From the NCBI GenBank assembly GCA_003554585.1, contig PWGV01000102.1, positions 1-41,002 on the forward strand: a stretch of 41,002 nucleotides of DNA. The letters are read 5' to 3'. Shown piece after piece: positions 27,405 through 34,783 of this stretch. Each line of letters opens with the position of its first letter. Position 1 is the stretch's first letter. The notes under the pieces are model-generated. The model worked only from the letters and a program-made list of their open reading frames with translations. It had not been told where the DNA came from and ran no database searches. A program made the translations under genes and the position numbers. The DNA is from Halobacteroidaceae bacterium (GTDB lineage Bacteria > Bacillota > Halanaerobiia > B1SED10-174).

Positions 27405-27432
27405 TAATTATTTAAAAATTTGTTTGGGTAAA
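27405..27432 (-). promoter_or_regulatory. weak sigma-A promoter candidate for the DUF1538 operon
   Basis: Minus-strand TTTACC (27432-27427), 16 bp, TAATTA (27410-27405), in an A/T-rich 276-bp gap. The leader after it contains G/A-rich near-repeats (GGGGAAAGGGG, GGGAAAAGGG) of unknown meaning. Confidence 0.3.
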
Positions 27433-27470
27433 CAGATCACACAGTTAATTCATATACTTCCCTGCCCAAT

Positions 27471-27527
27471 AAAAAACTCCCCTTGGTCCTGGATTTTTAT
27501 TTAACCCAATTCCCTTAAGAGGAGTTT
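27471..27527 (-). terminator. terminator after the MFS gene
   Basis: Minus strand: an 11-bp stem AAACTCCTCTT with AAGGGGAGTTT (one G-U pair), a loop of about 32 nt, and a T-run that overlaps the stem end. Confidence 0.5.
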
Positions 27528-27549
27528 ATAGCGGGGATCTTGCCAAATT

Positions 27550-28803
27550 TTAATTGGCGACTTCAACAGTTAAAATTTCCTGGGCCTCATTTCCGGTTTG
27601 TCCCTGGCTTAGCCGGTGTGAATGAATAAGGACGGGAAAGGACCCAGCCAGTAACAAAACTGAGATCAGGAGCAGGGGAACAGGGCTTCCCCAGCTTAAA
27701 ATTGTGGATCCGACAATGGGGCCCAAAAGACCTCTTAAACCAACAAGGGAAAGGTAAATCCCGATAAATTTACCGGCCTGATTCCCGCCCAGGCGTAAAA
27801 GGTTATTGCTCCAGCCTACCTCGTAAGCAGCCATACCCAGGCCCGTGAAAGAGGCAGCCAGTAAAACTCCTGACCAGTTCGGTGCAGTAATATATATTAA
27901 AGGAATTAAGGTATAAAGTCCGGCACCGGAAACAATTACCCAGATGGGATGCAGCCGATCCACCATTATTCCCCAGAGAGGAGAAGCCAGAAACCAGAAA
28001 AGTGTAACGATAATGGCGATCACGCCAATCGAGGAATTGTTTAGGGATAATTCATTCATCCAGTATAGAGGCAGGTAGGGTTGAACCATAAATTTGCCCA
28101 GTTCAAAGCAGGTCATCCCCAGAACAAACCACTTAAAAGCTGGAAACTTCTTAAAGATAGAAAAGCTTTCCCGGTGGGAAAACCGGCGGCAAATTGCGGT
28201 CTCTTTTCCTTCTTCAGGTTCTCTTATTTTCCTGAAAATAAGGGCGGCGGTAATTCCTGCAATTGCCGCAACGATAAATACCCAGCGGTGGCCAAAAACA
28301 TCTATATTTCGCCCCGCCGCAGCCACGGCGACAATGTAAAAAATCCCGAAGACAAATTTAACCAGACCCATCATGCTCCCCCGGGAGCTAATGGGATATA
28401 TTTTTTGCACCAGACTGGTAAAGGCCGGCCAGGTAATGGCTAAAAACATGTGGTGGAGAATAATCAGGCTGACAAAAATTGCCGGGGAGCTAATAAAAGC
28501 AAGGGGGAATAGCAAAAGACGGGCGGCGATCCCGGGAAAAACTATAAAAGGCAGTTTCTTCCGACCCTGGCAAAGGTGCCCCCAGTAGATGGTAAAAAGC
28601 TGGGCAGCAAAAGGTGCTGCAACTAACAACCCCACTTCCAGGGGGCCTGCGCCCATGGAAATAGCGATTGCAGCTGCAAAAGGATAAAGTGCTCCTCCTG
28701 CAAGGGCAAAAAAAGAAGCCGATAGAGCATCGACTTTAAGATTATGCTTTATTTCGGAGGATATTATAGAATTTAGCCGAAAATAACTCTTTATCTCTTT
28801 CAT
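27550..28803 (-). CDS. major facilitator superfamily transporter
   Basis: Twelve-helix MFS permease of 417 residues. A cytoplasmic loop with GHLCQGRKKLPFI (motif A-like) follows helix 2, and a central charged loop (RKIREPEEGKE) separates the halves. The substrate cannot be told from sequence. Two upstream ATGs exist, but the promoter at 28838-28866 would start transcription near 28831, so the ATG at 28803 (begins MKEIKSYF) is the only one with a usable leader; GGTGAT is 6 nt upstream. Monocistronic. Confidence 0.85.
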   Translation of the reverse strand: MKEIKSYFRLNSIISSEIKHNLKVDALSASFFALAGGALYPFAAAIAISMGAGPLEVGLLVAAPFAAQLFTIYWGHLCQGRKKLPFIVFPGIAARLLLFPLAFISSPAIFVSLIILHHMFLAITWPAFTSLVQKIYPISSRGSMMGLVKFVFGIFYIVAVAAAGRNIDVFGHRWVFIVAAIAGITAALIFRKIREPEEGKETAICRRFSHRESFSIFKKFPAFKWFVLGMTCFELGKFMVQPYLPLYWMNELSLNNSSIGVIAIIVTLFWFLASPLWGIMVDRLHPIWVIVSGAGLYTLIPLIYITAPNWSGVLLAASFTGLGMAAYEVGWSNNLLRLGGNQAGKFIGIYLSLVGLRGLLGPIVGSTILSWGSPVPLLLISVLLLAGSFPVLIHSHRLSQGQTGNEAQEILTVEVAN

Positions 28804-28837
28804 AGGTGCATCACCGCCGTTCATCACTGTCAAATCC

Positions 28838-28866
28838 AATATAAGGCCTTTTTATTTTCCTGTCAA
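28838..28866 (-). promoter_or_regulatory. sigma-A promoter of the MFS gene
   Basis: Minus-strand TTGACA (28866-28861), 17 bp, TATATT (28843-28838). Confidence 0.75.
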
Positions 28867-29000
28867 TAGTTTTTGCAAAATTATTATTTTTCGTGTTTTT
28901 GGGTTTGAAAAAATAAACAGGACATGTTATCAAAAAAAGAAGGGGCTTTTAACAGGTCATTTCCTCAACCCTTTTCATCTTGAAAATTACCTTCCCAGGC

Positions 29001-29032
29001 AAAAAAGAGGCCCCTTTCCAAAGGGACCTCTT
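29001..29032 (-). terminator. terminator after the FMN-binding-domain gene
   Basis: Minus strand: an extended stem of AGAGG and CCCTTT with their complements (one mismatch), 2-nt loop, then T6. Confidence 0.75.
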
Positions 29033-29077
29033 CCAATTACCTTATTTTTTTTGTGGAGCCTTACCGCCAACAAGCTT

Positions 29078-29593
29078 TTAGGGCAAACGATAAACTCCCC
29101 TGGTCAAAGCATCTCTTAGAGCACTTATAACCTTGGCAGCCCTTACGGTTGCAGCGCTCCAGGTATCAACCATTTTTCCTTCTTTATCCTCGGCAGCAAT
29201 TTCCGGACTGAAAAGTTCTCCTATCGCCGAAACATCCTTCCCTTCAAGGTATTCAAGGAGTTCTTCATGTTGTTCAGTTAACACCTCAAGATCATGGGCC
29301 GGCCAGTTGTTATCGGGATTTTCCGGATCTAAATAGTCATCTCCCCTCCAGTAAAGGTGCCGGAAGCTGAGGTTGTAAAGAGTATTATCCTCAATATGAA
29401 ACTGAAGGGCTACTTCATAATCTCCAGAATCGAAGAAAGAACCACGATATCTTCCATCGGGATAAAGCCCTTTTTCTTCTGCAGGAAGAACCTCTTGTAA
29501 ACTTTCAGTTTTGGCATCCCCACCAAAATAAAACACTGCACCTACTACCAGAAACATTACCGCCAGAAAGATTAATAAATTGGATTTTTTCAT
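29078..29593 (-). CDS. membrane-anchored FMN-binding-domain protein
   Basis: 171-residue protein with an N-terminal membrane anchor (5-23) and an extracytoplasmic domain. The start of the domain has DGRYRG (46-51), common in FMN-binding-domain proteins, and DTWSAAT (143-149) resembles the [D]xxSGAT flavinylation motif of the NqrC/RnfG family, with Ala for Gly. If flavinylated it would be an extracytoplasmic electron carrier. The ATG at 29593 has GGGAGG about 11 nt upstream; the frame is open for 28 more codons but the promoter position and anchor fit this start. Transcribed alone. Confidence 0.7.
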   Translation of the reverse strand: MKKSNLLIFLAVMFLVVGAVFYFGGDAKTESLQEVLPAEEKGLYPDGRYRGSFFDSGDYEVALQFHIEDNTLYNLSFRHLYWRGDDYLDPENPDNNWPAHDLEVLTEQHEELLEYLEGKDVSAIGELFSPEIAAEDKEGKMVDTWSAATVRAAKVISALRDALTRGVYRLP

Positions 29594-29640
29594 TGCATTA
29601 GTTACCTCCCTTTTCCAAAGTTTTAGGTTTTTCTGGTCAA

Positions 29641-29668
29641 GAGAAAAATTTTTTGTGATTTTTTTCTC
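29641..29668 (-). other. A/T-rich inverted repeat in the leader of the FMN-domain gene
   Basis: GAGAAAAA (29641-29648) and TTTTTCTC (29661-29668) form an 8-bp arm pair in the transcribed leader. Function unknown; the pairing is weak. Confidence 0.35.
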
Positions 29669-29682
29669 AAGCCCCAAAAACT

Positions 29683-29710
29683 ATTATATCCTCCGCCCAC
29701 CAAGTTTCAA
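29683..29710 (-). promoter_or_regulatory. sigma-A promoter of the FMN-domain gene
   Basis: Minus-strand TTGAAA (29710-29705), 16 bp, TATAAT (29688-29683). Confidence 0.7.
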
Positions 29711-29825
29711 CCAAAGAAACCCTACCCTTACAATCGGTTTGCTTTCTTAGTGCCCATAAAAGGAGTAAATGCTCATATATTTATGTTAATTTAAAATTTC
29801 GTTAACAGAAGGATTTTCCCAAAAC

Positions 29826-29848
29826 AAAAAAAGACCCCCGCAGGGGTC
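29826..29848 (-). terminator. terminator after rubrerythrin
   Basis: Minus strand: stem GACCCC with GGGGTC around a 4-nt loop, then T7. It ends the rubredoxin-rubrerythrin transcript. Confidence 0.85.
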
Positions 29849-29852
29849 CTCT

Positions 29853-30389
29853 TTATCTAACTTCATTATACGGCTGGAAAAAGGCCTTTCCGTGAGCACA
29901 TGCGGGGCAAACTTCAGGAGCTTCATCTCCCTCGTGCAGGTACCCGCAGTTGGTGCAGCGCCACATCTGTGGTTTTTCAGATTTGAATAGGCTTTCTTCT
30001 TTTAACTCTTTTAGGTACTTCAGATAACGTTCTTCGTGCCCTTCTTCAGAGCGGGCAACCGCTAAAAAGACAGCAGCAATCTCCTGGAACCCTTCTTCCT
30101 TTGCGGTCTGGGCAAATTCCTTGTACATTTTACTGTACTCGTAATTTTCTCCTTCCGCAGCGGCCTCCAGGTTTGCGGGAGTATCTCCGATTCCCTCCAG
30201 GAATTTGAACATTCTTTTGGCATGCTGAAGTTCATGCTCAGCGGTTTCCATGAAAACCTGGGCGATTGTTGGATATCCTTCTTTTCGGGCCTGCTGCGCA
30301 AAATAAGTATATTTGCTTCTGGCCTGGGATTCACCGGCGAAGGCTGTCCACAGGTTCTTTTCAGTTTTGGTGCCTTGTACTCTGCTCAA
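29853..30389 (-). CDS. rbr: rubrerythrin
   Basis: Peroxidase of anaerobes that reduces hydrogen peroxide with electrons from rubredoxin. 178 residues: an N-terminal diiron four-helix domain (about 1-140) with ligands in FAGESQA, ETAEHELQHAK and ARSEEGHEERY, and a C-terminal rubredoxin-like Fe(Cys)4 domain (about 142-178) with CTNC and CPAC. Start is TTG at 30389 with GGAGGG 7 nt upstream. It follows the rubredoxin gene by 20 bp, its likely electron donor. Confidence 0.95.
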   Translation of the reverse strand: MSRVQGTKTEKNLWTAFAGESQARSKYTYFAQQARKEGYPTIAQVFMETAEHELQHAKRMFKFLEGIGDTPANLEAAAEGENYEYSKMYKEFAQTAKEEGFQEIAAVFLAVARSEEGHEERYLKYLKELKEESLFKSEKPQMWRCTNCGYLHEGDEAPEVCPACAHGKAFFQPYNEVR

Positions 30390-30409
30390 ATTAATCCCTC
30401 CAAAATAGT

Positions 30410-30568
30410 TTATAGTGGTTCAAATAGGTCTTTGGTCGCTCCGCAAAGAGGGCATAACCAGTCTTCGGGTACATCTTCCCAGGCAGTTCCCGGTTCTACT
30501 CCATTATCCGGATCCCCCTGTTCAGGATCGTAAATATACCCGCATAAAGTGCATTCCCACTTTTGCAT
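30410..30568 (-). CDS. rubredoxin
   Basis: 52-residue iron protein, a one-electron carrier. It starts [15 protein letters not shown] and ends with [13 protein letters not shown]; the two CxxC pairs (C6/C9 and C39/C42) bind one iron. Standard length. The ATG at 30568 has GGGAGGTGG upstream. First gene of the rubredoxin-rubrerythrin operon for oxidative stress protection; only a weak promoter is visible upstream (TTTTAA, 17 bp, TATTAA). Confidence 0.95.
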   Translation of the reverse strand: MQKWECTLCGYIYDPEQGDPDNGVEPGTAWEDVPEDWLCPLCGATKDLFEPL

Positions 30569-30662
30569 TTTCCCACCTCCCGGGTTGGTTTAAATCATTA
30601 ATTCACCTTAAACCTTAATAATCCTTCTCAATAGCATTTAAAATTCTTAAAACCTGAGGAAT

Positions 30663-30691
30663 TTGACAAATAAAAACCAGAAGAGTATAAT
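30663..30691 (+). promoter_or_regulatory. consensus sigma-A promoter of the glutaredoxin gene
   Basis: TTGACA (30663-30668), 17 bp, TATAAT (30686-30691): both boxes match the consensus exactly. Transcription would start near 30698, 37 nt before the gene. Confidence 0.9.
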
Positions 30692-30734
30692 TCAAGTTAA
30701 AAGTAATGAGATTTATTTTCAGCGAGGTGATAGA

Positions 30735-30971
30735 ATGTCCAAACCAGTAGTTCTTTACTCAACGCCCACCTGTCCGTGGTGCATTAAAGCCAAAGAATAC
30801 CTGAAAAGCAAAGGTGTTGACGTTGCCGAATATAACGTTGCCCAAAACCCAGACAAGTACTCGGAAATGGTCAGTGCTTCCGGCCAGACTGGAGTACCCG
30901 TAATCCAGGTTGGAAACGATGTAGTAGTCGGCTTTAACAAGGCCCGTCTGGATGAACTCTTGGAACAATAA
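30735..30971 (+). CDS. glutaredoxin family protein
   Basis: 78-residue thioredoxin-fold protein with the active site CPWC near residue 12 and the cis-proline motif TGVPVIQVG, followed by GFNKARLDELL. The short form resembles NrdH/Uxx-type glutaredoxins of anaerobes rather than glutathione-dependent Grx. The frame is open upstream, but the ATG at 30735 has GAGGTGAT 3-5 nt before it and lies after the promoter. It is divergent from the rubredoxin-rubrerythrin operon and ends at a strong terminator. Confidence 0.9.
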   Translation: MSKPVVLYSTPTCPWCIKAKEYLKSKGVDVAEYNVAQNPDKYSEMVSASGQTGVPVIQVGNDVVVGFNKARLDELLEQ

Positions 30972-30980
30972 TAAGCTGAT

Positions 30981-31011
30981 AAAAGAGCAGGGAGAAAATC
31001 CCTGCTCTTTT
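30981..31011. terminator. bidirectional terminator
   Basis: A 13-bp perfect stem AAAAGAGCAGGGA with its complement and a 5-nt loop. It works for the glutaredoxin gene on plus and the convergent dehydrogenase gene on minus. Confidence 0.9.
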
Positions 31012-31015
31012 GCTT

Positions 31016-31981
31016 TTAATAGCCCTTTCCCAGGTCAACTCCCGTGGGCAGGGATTGACCTTCCCGGTAGGCTTCCCAGTTTTCCAGGAAAATTTCCAGG
31101 GCTCTTTCCATGTAATAGGGAGTGCTGCCGGCATTGTGAGGGGTTATTAAGACATTTCCCATCTCCCAAAGAGGAGAATTTTCCGGGAGGGGTTCCTCGG
31201 CAAAAACATCCAATCCCGCCCCCTTTATTTTTTCTTCCTGCAGGCATTTTATCAGGTCAGGTTCATTGATGATTTCTCCCCGGGCAATATTAATTATTAC
31301 AGCGTTTTTTTTCATTTTTTCCAGTTCTTTTTGCCCGAGTAAGCCCTCGGTTTTTTTGGTTAGAGGAAGGGCAACAACCAGATAATCGCTTTCCCGGAGG
31401 ACTTTTTCCACCGCTTCCGCCCCTCCAACGTACTCTACGCCCTCCATCTCCCGGGGACGGCTGGCAGTACCCACTACCCGCATTCCAAGGGCTCTTGCTT
31501 TCCGGGCACAGGCTCGGCCAATTGCTCCCATTCCCAAAATGCCCATGGTCATTCCCTGGAGTTCCCCCAGGGGATGCCCCTGCCATTCCTTTTTACGTTT
31601 CTGTCGTTCAAACATCCCCAGTTCACGCGAGAAATAAAGGGCCATGGCCATTACATGATCCGAGATTGGCTGGGCATGAACTCCGGAAGATTTGCTGAAA
31701 ATATAGCCTTTTTTCTCCAGGCCCCAGTCCCAGAGTGTGTCTACCCCCGCGCTCAGGAAATGGATCCACTTCAACTTTTTCATTTCCGGCAGGATTTTTT
31801 GCAACCAATCATAGAAAAAAGAAACCAAAACTTCAAATTCCGCCGGGTTTTCAACTTCATCCGCCTTATAGGCAAAAAATGGCTCTAAATCAGCTTTTTT
31901 AGCCAGTATTTCCCCGAGTTTTTCCTGGCTACTCTGTTCTTTTTTGGGCAACAGAAAAAGAACTTTTTTCTTTTCGGCCAC
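31016..31981 (-). CDS. D-isomer-specific 2-hydroxyacid dehydrogenase
   Basis: NAD(P)-dependent oxidoreductase, 321 residues. The cofactor loop GMGAIG is at 150-155 and the catalytic R234 (NIARGE), E263 (AEEP) and H282 (ITPHNAG) are present. The substrate is not determined by sequence; related proteins reduce glyoxylate, hydroxypyruvate or 2-oxo acids. Start is GTG at 31981 with GGAGGG 6 nt upstream. It follows the creatininase-family gene by 39 bp, so the two are likely one unit. Confidence 0.88.
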   Translation of the reverse strand: MAEKKKVLFLLPKKEQSSQEKLGEILAKKADLEPFFAYKADEVENPAEFEVLVSFFYDWLQKILPEMKKLKWIHFLSAGVDTLWDWGLEKKGYIFSKSSGVHAQPISDHVMAMALYFSRELGMFERQKRKKEWQGHPLGELQGMTMGILGMGAIGRACARKARALGMRVVGTASRPREMEGVEYVGGAEAVEKVLRESDYLVVALPLTKKTEGLLGQKELEKMKKNAVIINIARGEIINEPDLIKCLQEEKIKGAGLDVFAEEPLPENSPLWEMGNVLITPHNAGSTPYYMERALEIFLENWEAYREGQSLPTGVDLGKGY

Positions 31982-32020
31982 CTTTTACCCTCCTAAATTT
32001 CTTTTCTTATCCGCTGAAAA

Positions 32021-32935
32021 CTAGGGCAGTCTAGCCAGTAGAGCCAGGGGCCAAAGGGGAGGACGCAGTTTTACTTCCTCTCCCTCGAGGGCCTGGGAAA
32101 TTATCTCCCGGGCTACCTTGCGCCGACATTCCAGCATGGCTGTACCCGCTTCAGATTTCGCCCGGGCAGGGGAACCAATATATGCCGGCATCTCTTCATT
32201 TCCAGCCCAGGCGGCAATTCTGCCCAGTGACCTGACTTCCCGGGCAAGGTTGTCCTTTTTAATTATCCTGAACAAACCTGAGAGGAGGACAAAAAGTTTC
32301 CCCGGTCTGGGAGCTTCGTTCTGGGGTAATTCTCTATAATTTTCCCGGACCTGTTCTTCTTTTGTCGCCAGGAGAAGAGATGTTTCATTGGTTCCTGCAT
32401 GAAGGTCTTCCATATCTCCACATGCTCCTTGACTAAGGCCGCTTCCTTCCAGAAATTCCTGGTCTCCAGCCATCATCAGGCTGAATTCCCGGGCAAAGGG
32501 GTTTAGAAGGTAAAACCCATGCTTTTTATATAACCGGCGGGCAGCCCTCTCACAGGCCAAAAGGTGGCGGGGTCCCCCATGATTGTCGGCCAGCAGGAGA
32601 AATTTAAAACCCATCGCTGCTAATTCTTTGCCAAAGGACTCCAAAATCCGGGTTAAATTTGGGGCACTTATCCCAATTGAACCCGGGCGTGGCAGGGCGT
32701 CAGCTCCTAAAGGAAGAGTAGGCAGGATAACGGCCTGATAAGCAGGAAATTCCTCTTTAATTATATCAACGTACTGTTTTCCGATTTCTTCGGCAAGAAG
32801 AAGGTCGGTCCCCAGGGGAAGGTGGGGTCCGTGAGCCTCGATGGGGCTCAAGCCCATCACAAAAATTGTCTTTTCCCTGCTCAAGCCATCCAGTTCCTCC
32901 ATGGTTAATTCAAGGTAACGATAGATTCTGGCCAT
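32021..32935 (-). CDS. creatininase-family amidohydrolase
   Basis: 304-residue metal-dependent amidohydrolase. The N-terminal metal motif SPIEAHGPHLPLGTD contains E33, H35 and D44, and NHGG and HAGTNETS follow as in creatininase and related enzymes such as mycofactocin peptidase and FAPy deformylase. The substrate is unknown. The C-terminal 60 residues (RRKVAREIISQAL...) are less conserved. It is placed between the HD-GYP gene and a 2-hydroxyacid dehydrogenase gene, which hints at a small degradation pathway, but no partner for it is clear. Confidence 0.85.
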   Translation of the reverse strand: MARIYRYLELTMEELDGLSREKTIFVMGLSPIEAHGPHLPLGTDLLLAEEIGKQYVDIIKEEFPAYQAVILPTLPLGADALPRPGSIGISAPNLTRILESFGKELAAMGFKFLLLADNHGGPRHLLACERAARRLYKKHGFYLLNPFAREFSLMMAGDQEFLEGSGLSQGACGDMEDLHAGTNETSLLLATKEEQVRENYRELPQNEAPRPGKLFVLLSGLFRIIKKDNLAREVRSLGRIAAWAGNEEMPAYIGSPARAKSEAGTAMLECRRKVAREIISQALEGEEVKLRPPLWPLALLARLP

Positions 32936-32950
32936 TTTAACCTCCCGGAT

Positions 32951-32974
32951 AAAAACAAGTCAATTCTTGTTTTT
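32951..32974 (-). terminator. weak A/T-rich hairpin after the HD-GYP gene
   Basis: Arms AAAAACAAG (32951-32959) and CTTGTTTTT (32966-32974), 6-nt loop. On the minus strand the T-rich arm is the last. It may partly separate the HD-GYP gene from the creatininase gene. Confidence 0.45.
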
Positions 32975-32982
32975 GATTTTTT

Positions 32983-34134
32983 TCACTCCCCTCTTCCCAG
33001 CCCCTTTTTGAGCAGGGGAAAAACATGGGGAATAAGGTTAATTACTTCTTTCTCGGAAAAAACTTTCTTTACTGTTTTGTCTTCCCTGCCCACAAGATCA
33101 ATTTCATGGGGGTCAACTTTTTGCAGGTCCTTCCCGGTAAAGAAAATTCGGACCTTTGGATGCCGGGGAAAACCCGCCCGGTTTTTTACAACAATCCCCA
33201 CCTCTCCGCTGCTCAACTCTGCAAAAGTCCCAACTGGATAGGCGGCGATATGGCACAATAAGGCCTGGAGCATATCATTATCAAAAATATCTCCCATTGT
33301 CTCCATTAACTCCAGAGCCCGGTGAGGAGGGAATCCCTTGCGATAGGGCCGATCCGAAGTGAGAGCATCGTAAACGTCGGCAATAGCAACCATTTTTGCC
33401 AGCGAGCTAATTTCACCCTCCTGGAGGTGTTGAGGATAACCATTGCCGTCATTTCTCTCGTGGTGCTGCAAGATAATGCCTGAAGAATTTGTATCCAGAA
33501 TTCCCTGGCGGGAAACAATATCATATCCATCTTCGGGGTGCTCCTGGACCCTGGCAAATTCCTCCCGGGTCAGGGGCCCTTTTTTATTTAATATTTCCAG
33601 GGGGATCTTTATCTTTCCAAGGTCGTGCAGAAGAGAACCACTGCCAATCTGGTTTAGTTGTTTGCGGCTAAAGCCACCCCGCGCAATAGCCGTGGTTAAA
33701 GCCAGTACCGCAACATTTACCGAATGAGCAAAGGTATAAGTATCACTGCTCCGGATATCAGCCATGTTTACCATCAGTTCGGGATTATCAGTCAATTGAT
33801 CAACTATTTCGTCAACTATCTCCCCGAACTGTTTTTGTTCAAGGACGAGCCCCAGATTAGAGCCGGGGGGTTGTCTCCGGGCTTCTTCTAAGATGGTCTG
33901 GACTGCATTCACTGCCCGGGCCCGGGTTTGGTCTAAAATAACGTCTTCAACCTTTACATCGGGGATAAAGTGGTCCTGGACGTAAATAAAGGGGATCTCC
34001 ATTCTCTTCAGGTGGTGGATATAATCCTGCTTTAGTTCCAGGCCCCGGTTGAGCAGAAGTCGGCCTTTAAGGTCATAAACCGGTTTTTCTACAATCATAC
34101 CCGGCTTTAGGGCCCATACTGGTATTCTGCGCAT
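32983..34134 (-). CDS. HD-GYP domain cyclic di-GMP phosphodiesterase
   Basis: Hydrolyses cyclic di-GMP. 383 residues, no membrane segment. An N-terminal region of about 125 residues (begins MRRIPVWALKPGMIV, resembling the DUF3391-type start) precedes the HD-GYP domain: HSVNV at 137, the HD pair at 170-171 in HDLGK, QHHERNDGNGYP with GYP at 232-234, and ADVYDALTSDRPYR. The ATG at 34134 has GGAGTGG upstream. It is the counterpart to the membrane cyclase at 18554-19759. Confidence 0.93.
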   Translation of the reverse strand: MRRIPVWALKPGMIVEKPVYDLKGRLLLNRGLELKQDYIHHLKRMEIPFIYVQDHFIPDVKVEDVILDQTRARAVNAVQTILEEARRQPPGSNLGLVLEQKQFGEIVDEIVDQLTDNPELMVNMADIRSSDTYTFAHSVNVAVLALTTAIARGGFSRKQLNQIGSGSLLHDLGKIKIPLEILNKKGPLTREEFARVQEHPEDGYDIVSRQGILDTNSSGIILQHHERNDGNGYPQHLQEGEISSLAKMVAIADVYDALTSDRPYRKGFPPHRALELMETMGDIFDNDMLQALLCHIAAYPVGTFAELSSGEVGIVVKNRAGFPRHPKVRIFFTGKDLQKVDPHEIDLVGREDKTVKKVFSEKEVINLIPHVFPLLKKGLGRGE

Positions 34135-34260
34135 TAACAACCACTCCATGTTTTTTTAGCTTAGTTTGGGAAGAATTATCATAACCTTTTAATTCTGTAA
34201 TTTCGCGGATTTTCCTCTTAGTAAAATGTGGTTACTTACCGTTAATTGTTTTAGAACTGA

Positions 34261-34296
34261 AAAATAAAAGGAGCCTCCCCCAGGGAGTACTCCTTT
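34261..34296 (-). terminator. terminator after rlmH
   Basis: Minus strand: outer stem AAAGGAG with CTCCTTT and inner stem CTCCC with GGGAG, then TTTTATTTTT. The stem begins inside the rlmH stop codon. Confidence 0.85.
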
Positions 34297-34780
34297 AATA
34301 GTGGTAGGGCTCAGAGTGCATTATTTTAAAAGCCCGGTAAATCTGTCCCATTAAAACCAGCCTTATCATTTCATGGGTGAATGTCATCCGGGAAAGGGCA
34401 AGCAGGTAATCCCCTTGTTCTTTAACTGCTTCCCCGAGGCCAAACGGTCCCCCAATAATAAAGGCAATCCGGCTGTTCCCCTTATTCTGGAGATTGGACA
34501 GGGAACGGGCCAGCCCCGCCGAGGTAATTACCTTCCCCCTCTCGTCCAGAACAATGTTATAAAAAGAGGGGTCCATTGCCTGCAGCAGCTTTTCTTCCTC
34601 CTGCTTAATCGCCTTATCGATATCATCAGATCGGGGCCGCTGGGGGAGAGAAGCCACGGGATCAACTTCAACCTCCTCCAGGCGGCAGTAGGGCTGAAGA
34701 CGGCGGCGAAATTGTTCAATACCCATTTTCAGGTAGTCTTCTTTGACCCGACCCAGGGTTAAGATCCTGACTTTTAACAC
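34295..34780 (-). CDS. rlmH: 23S rRNA (pseudouridine-1915 N3) methyltransferase
   Basis: SPOUT-class methyltransferase of 161 residues that methylates pseudouridine 1915 in helix 69 of 23S rRNA. The glycine loop IGGPFGLG and the C-terminal knot ending AFKIMHSEPYHY are diagnostic. GTG at 34780 is directly preceded by AAAGG, so spacing is short. It follows htrA with 3 bp between, in the conserved walJ-htrA-rlmH order of Bacillota. Confidence 0.95.
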   Translation of the reverse strand: MLKVRILTLGRVKEDYLKMGIEQFRRRLQPYCRLEEVEVDPVASLPQRPRSDDIDKAIKQEEEKLLQAMDPSFYNIVLDERGKVITSAGLARSLSNLQNKGNSRIAFIIGGPFGLGEAVKEQGDYLLALSRMTFTHEMIRLVLMGQIYRAFKIMHSEPYHY

Positions 34781-34783
34781 CCT

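Noticed and set aside
32951-32974. Plus-strand terminator
   Set aside because: No plus-strand gene lies upstream; the hairpin is listed only as a weak minus-strand element.
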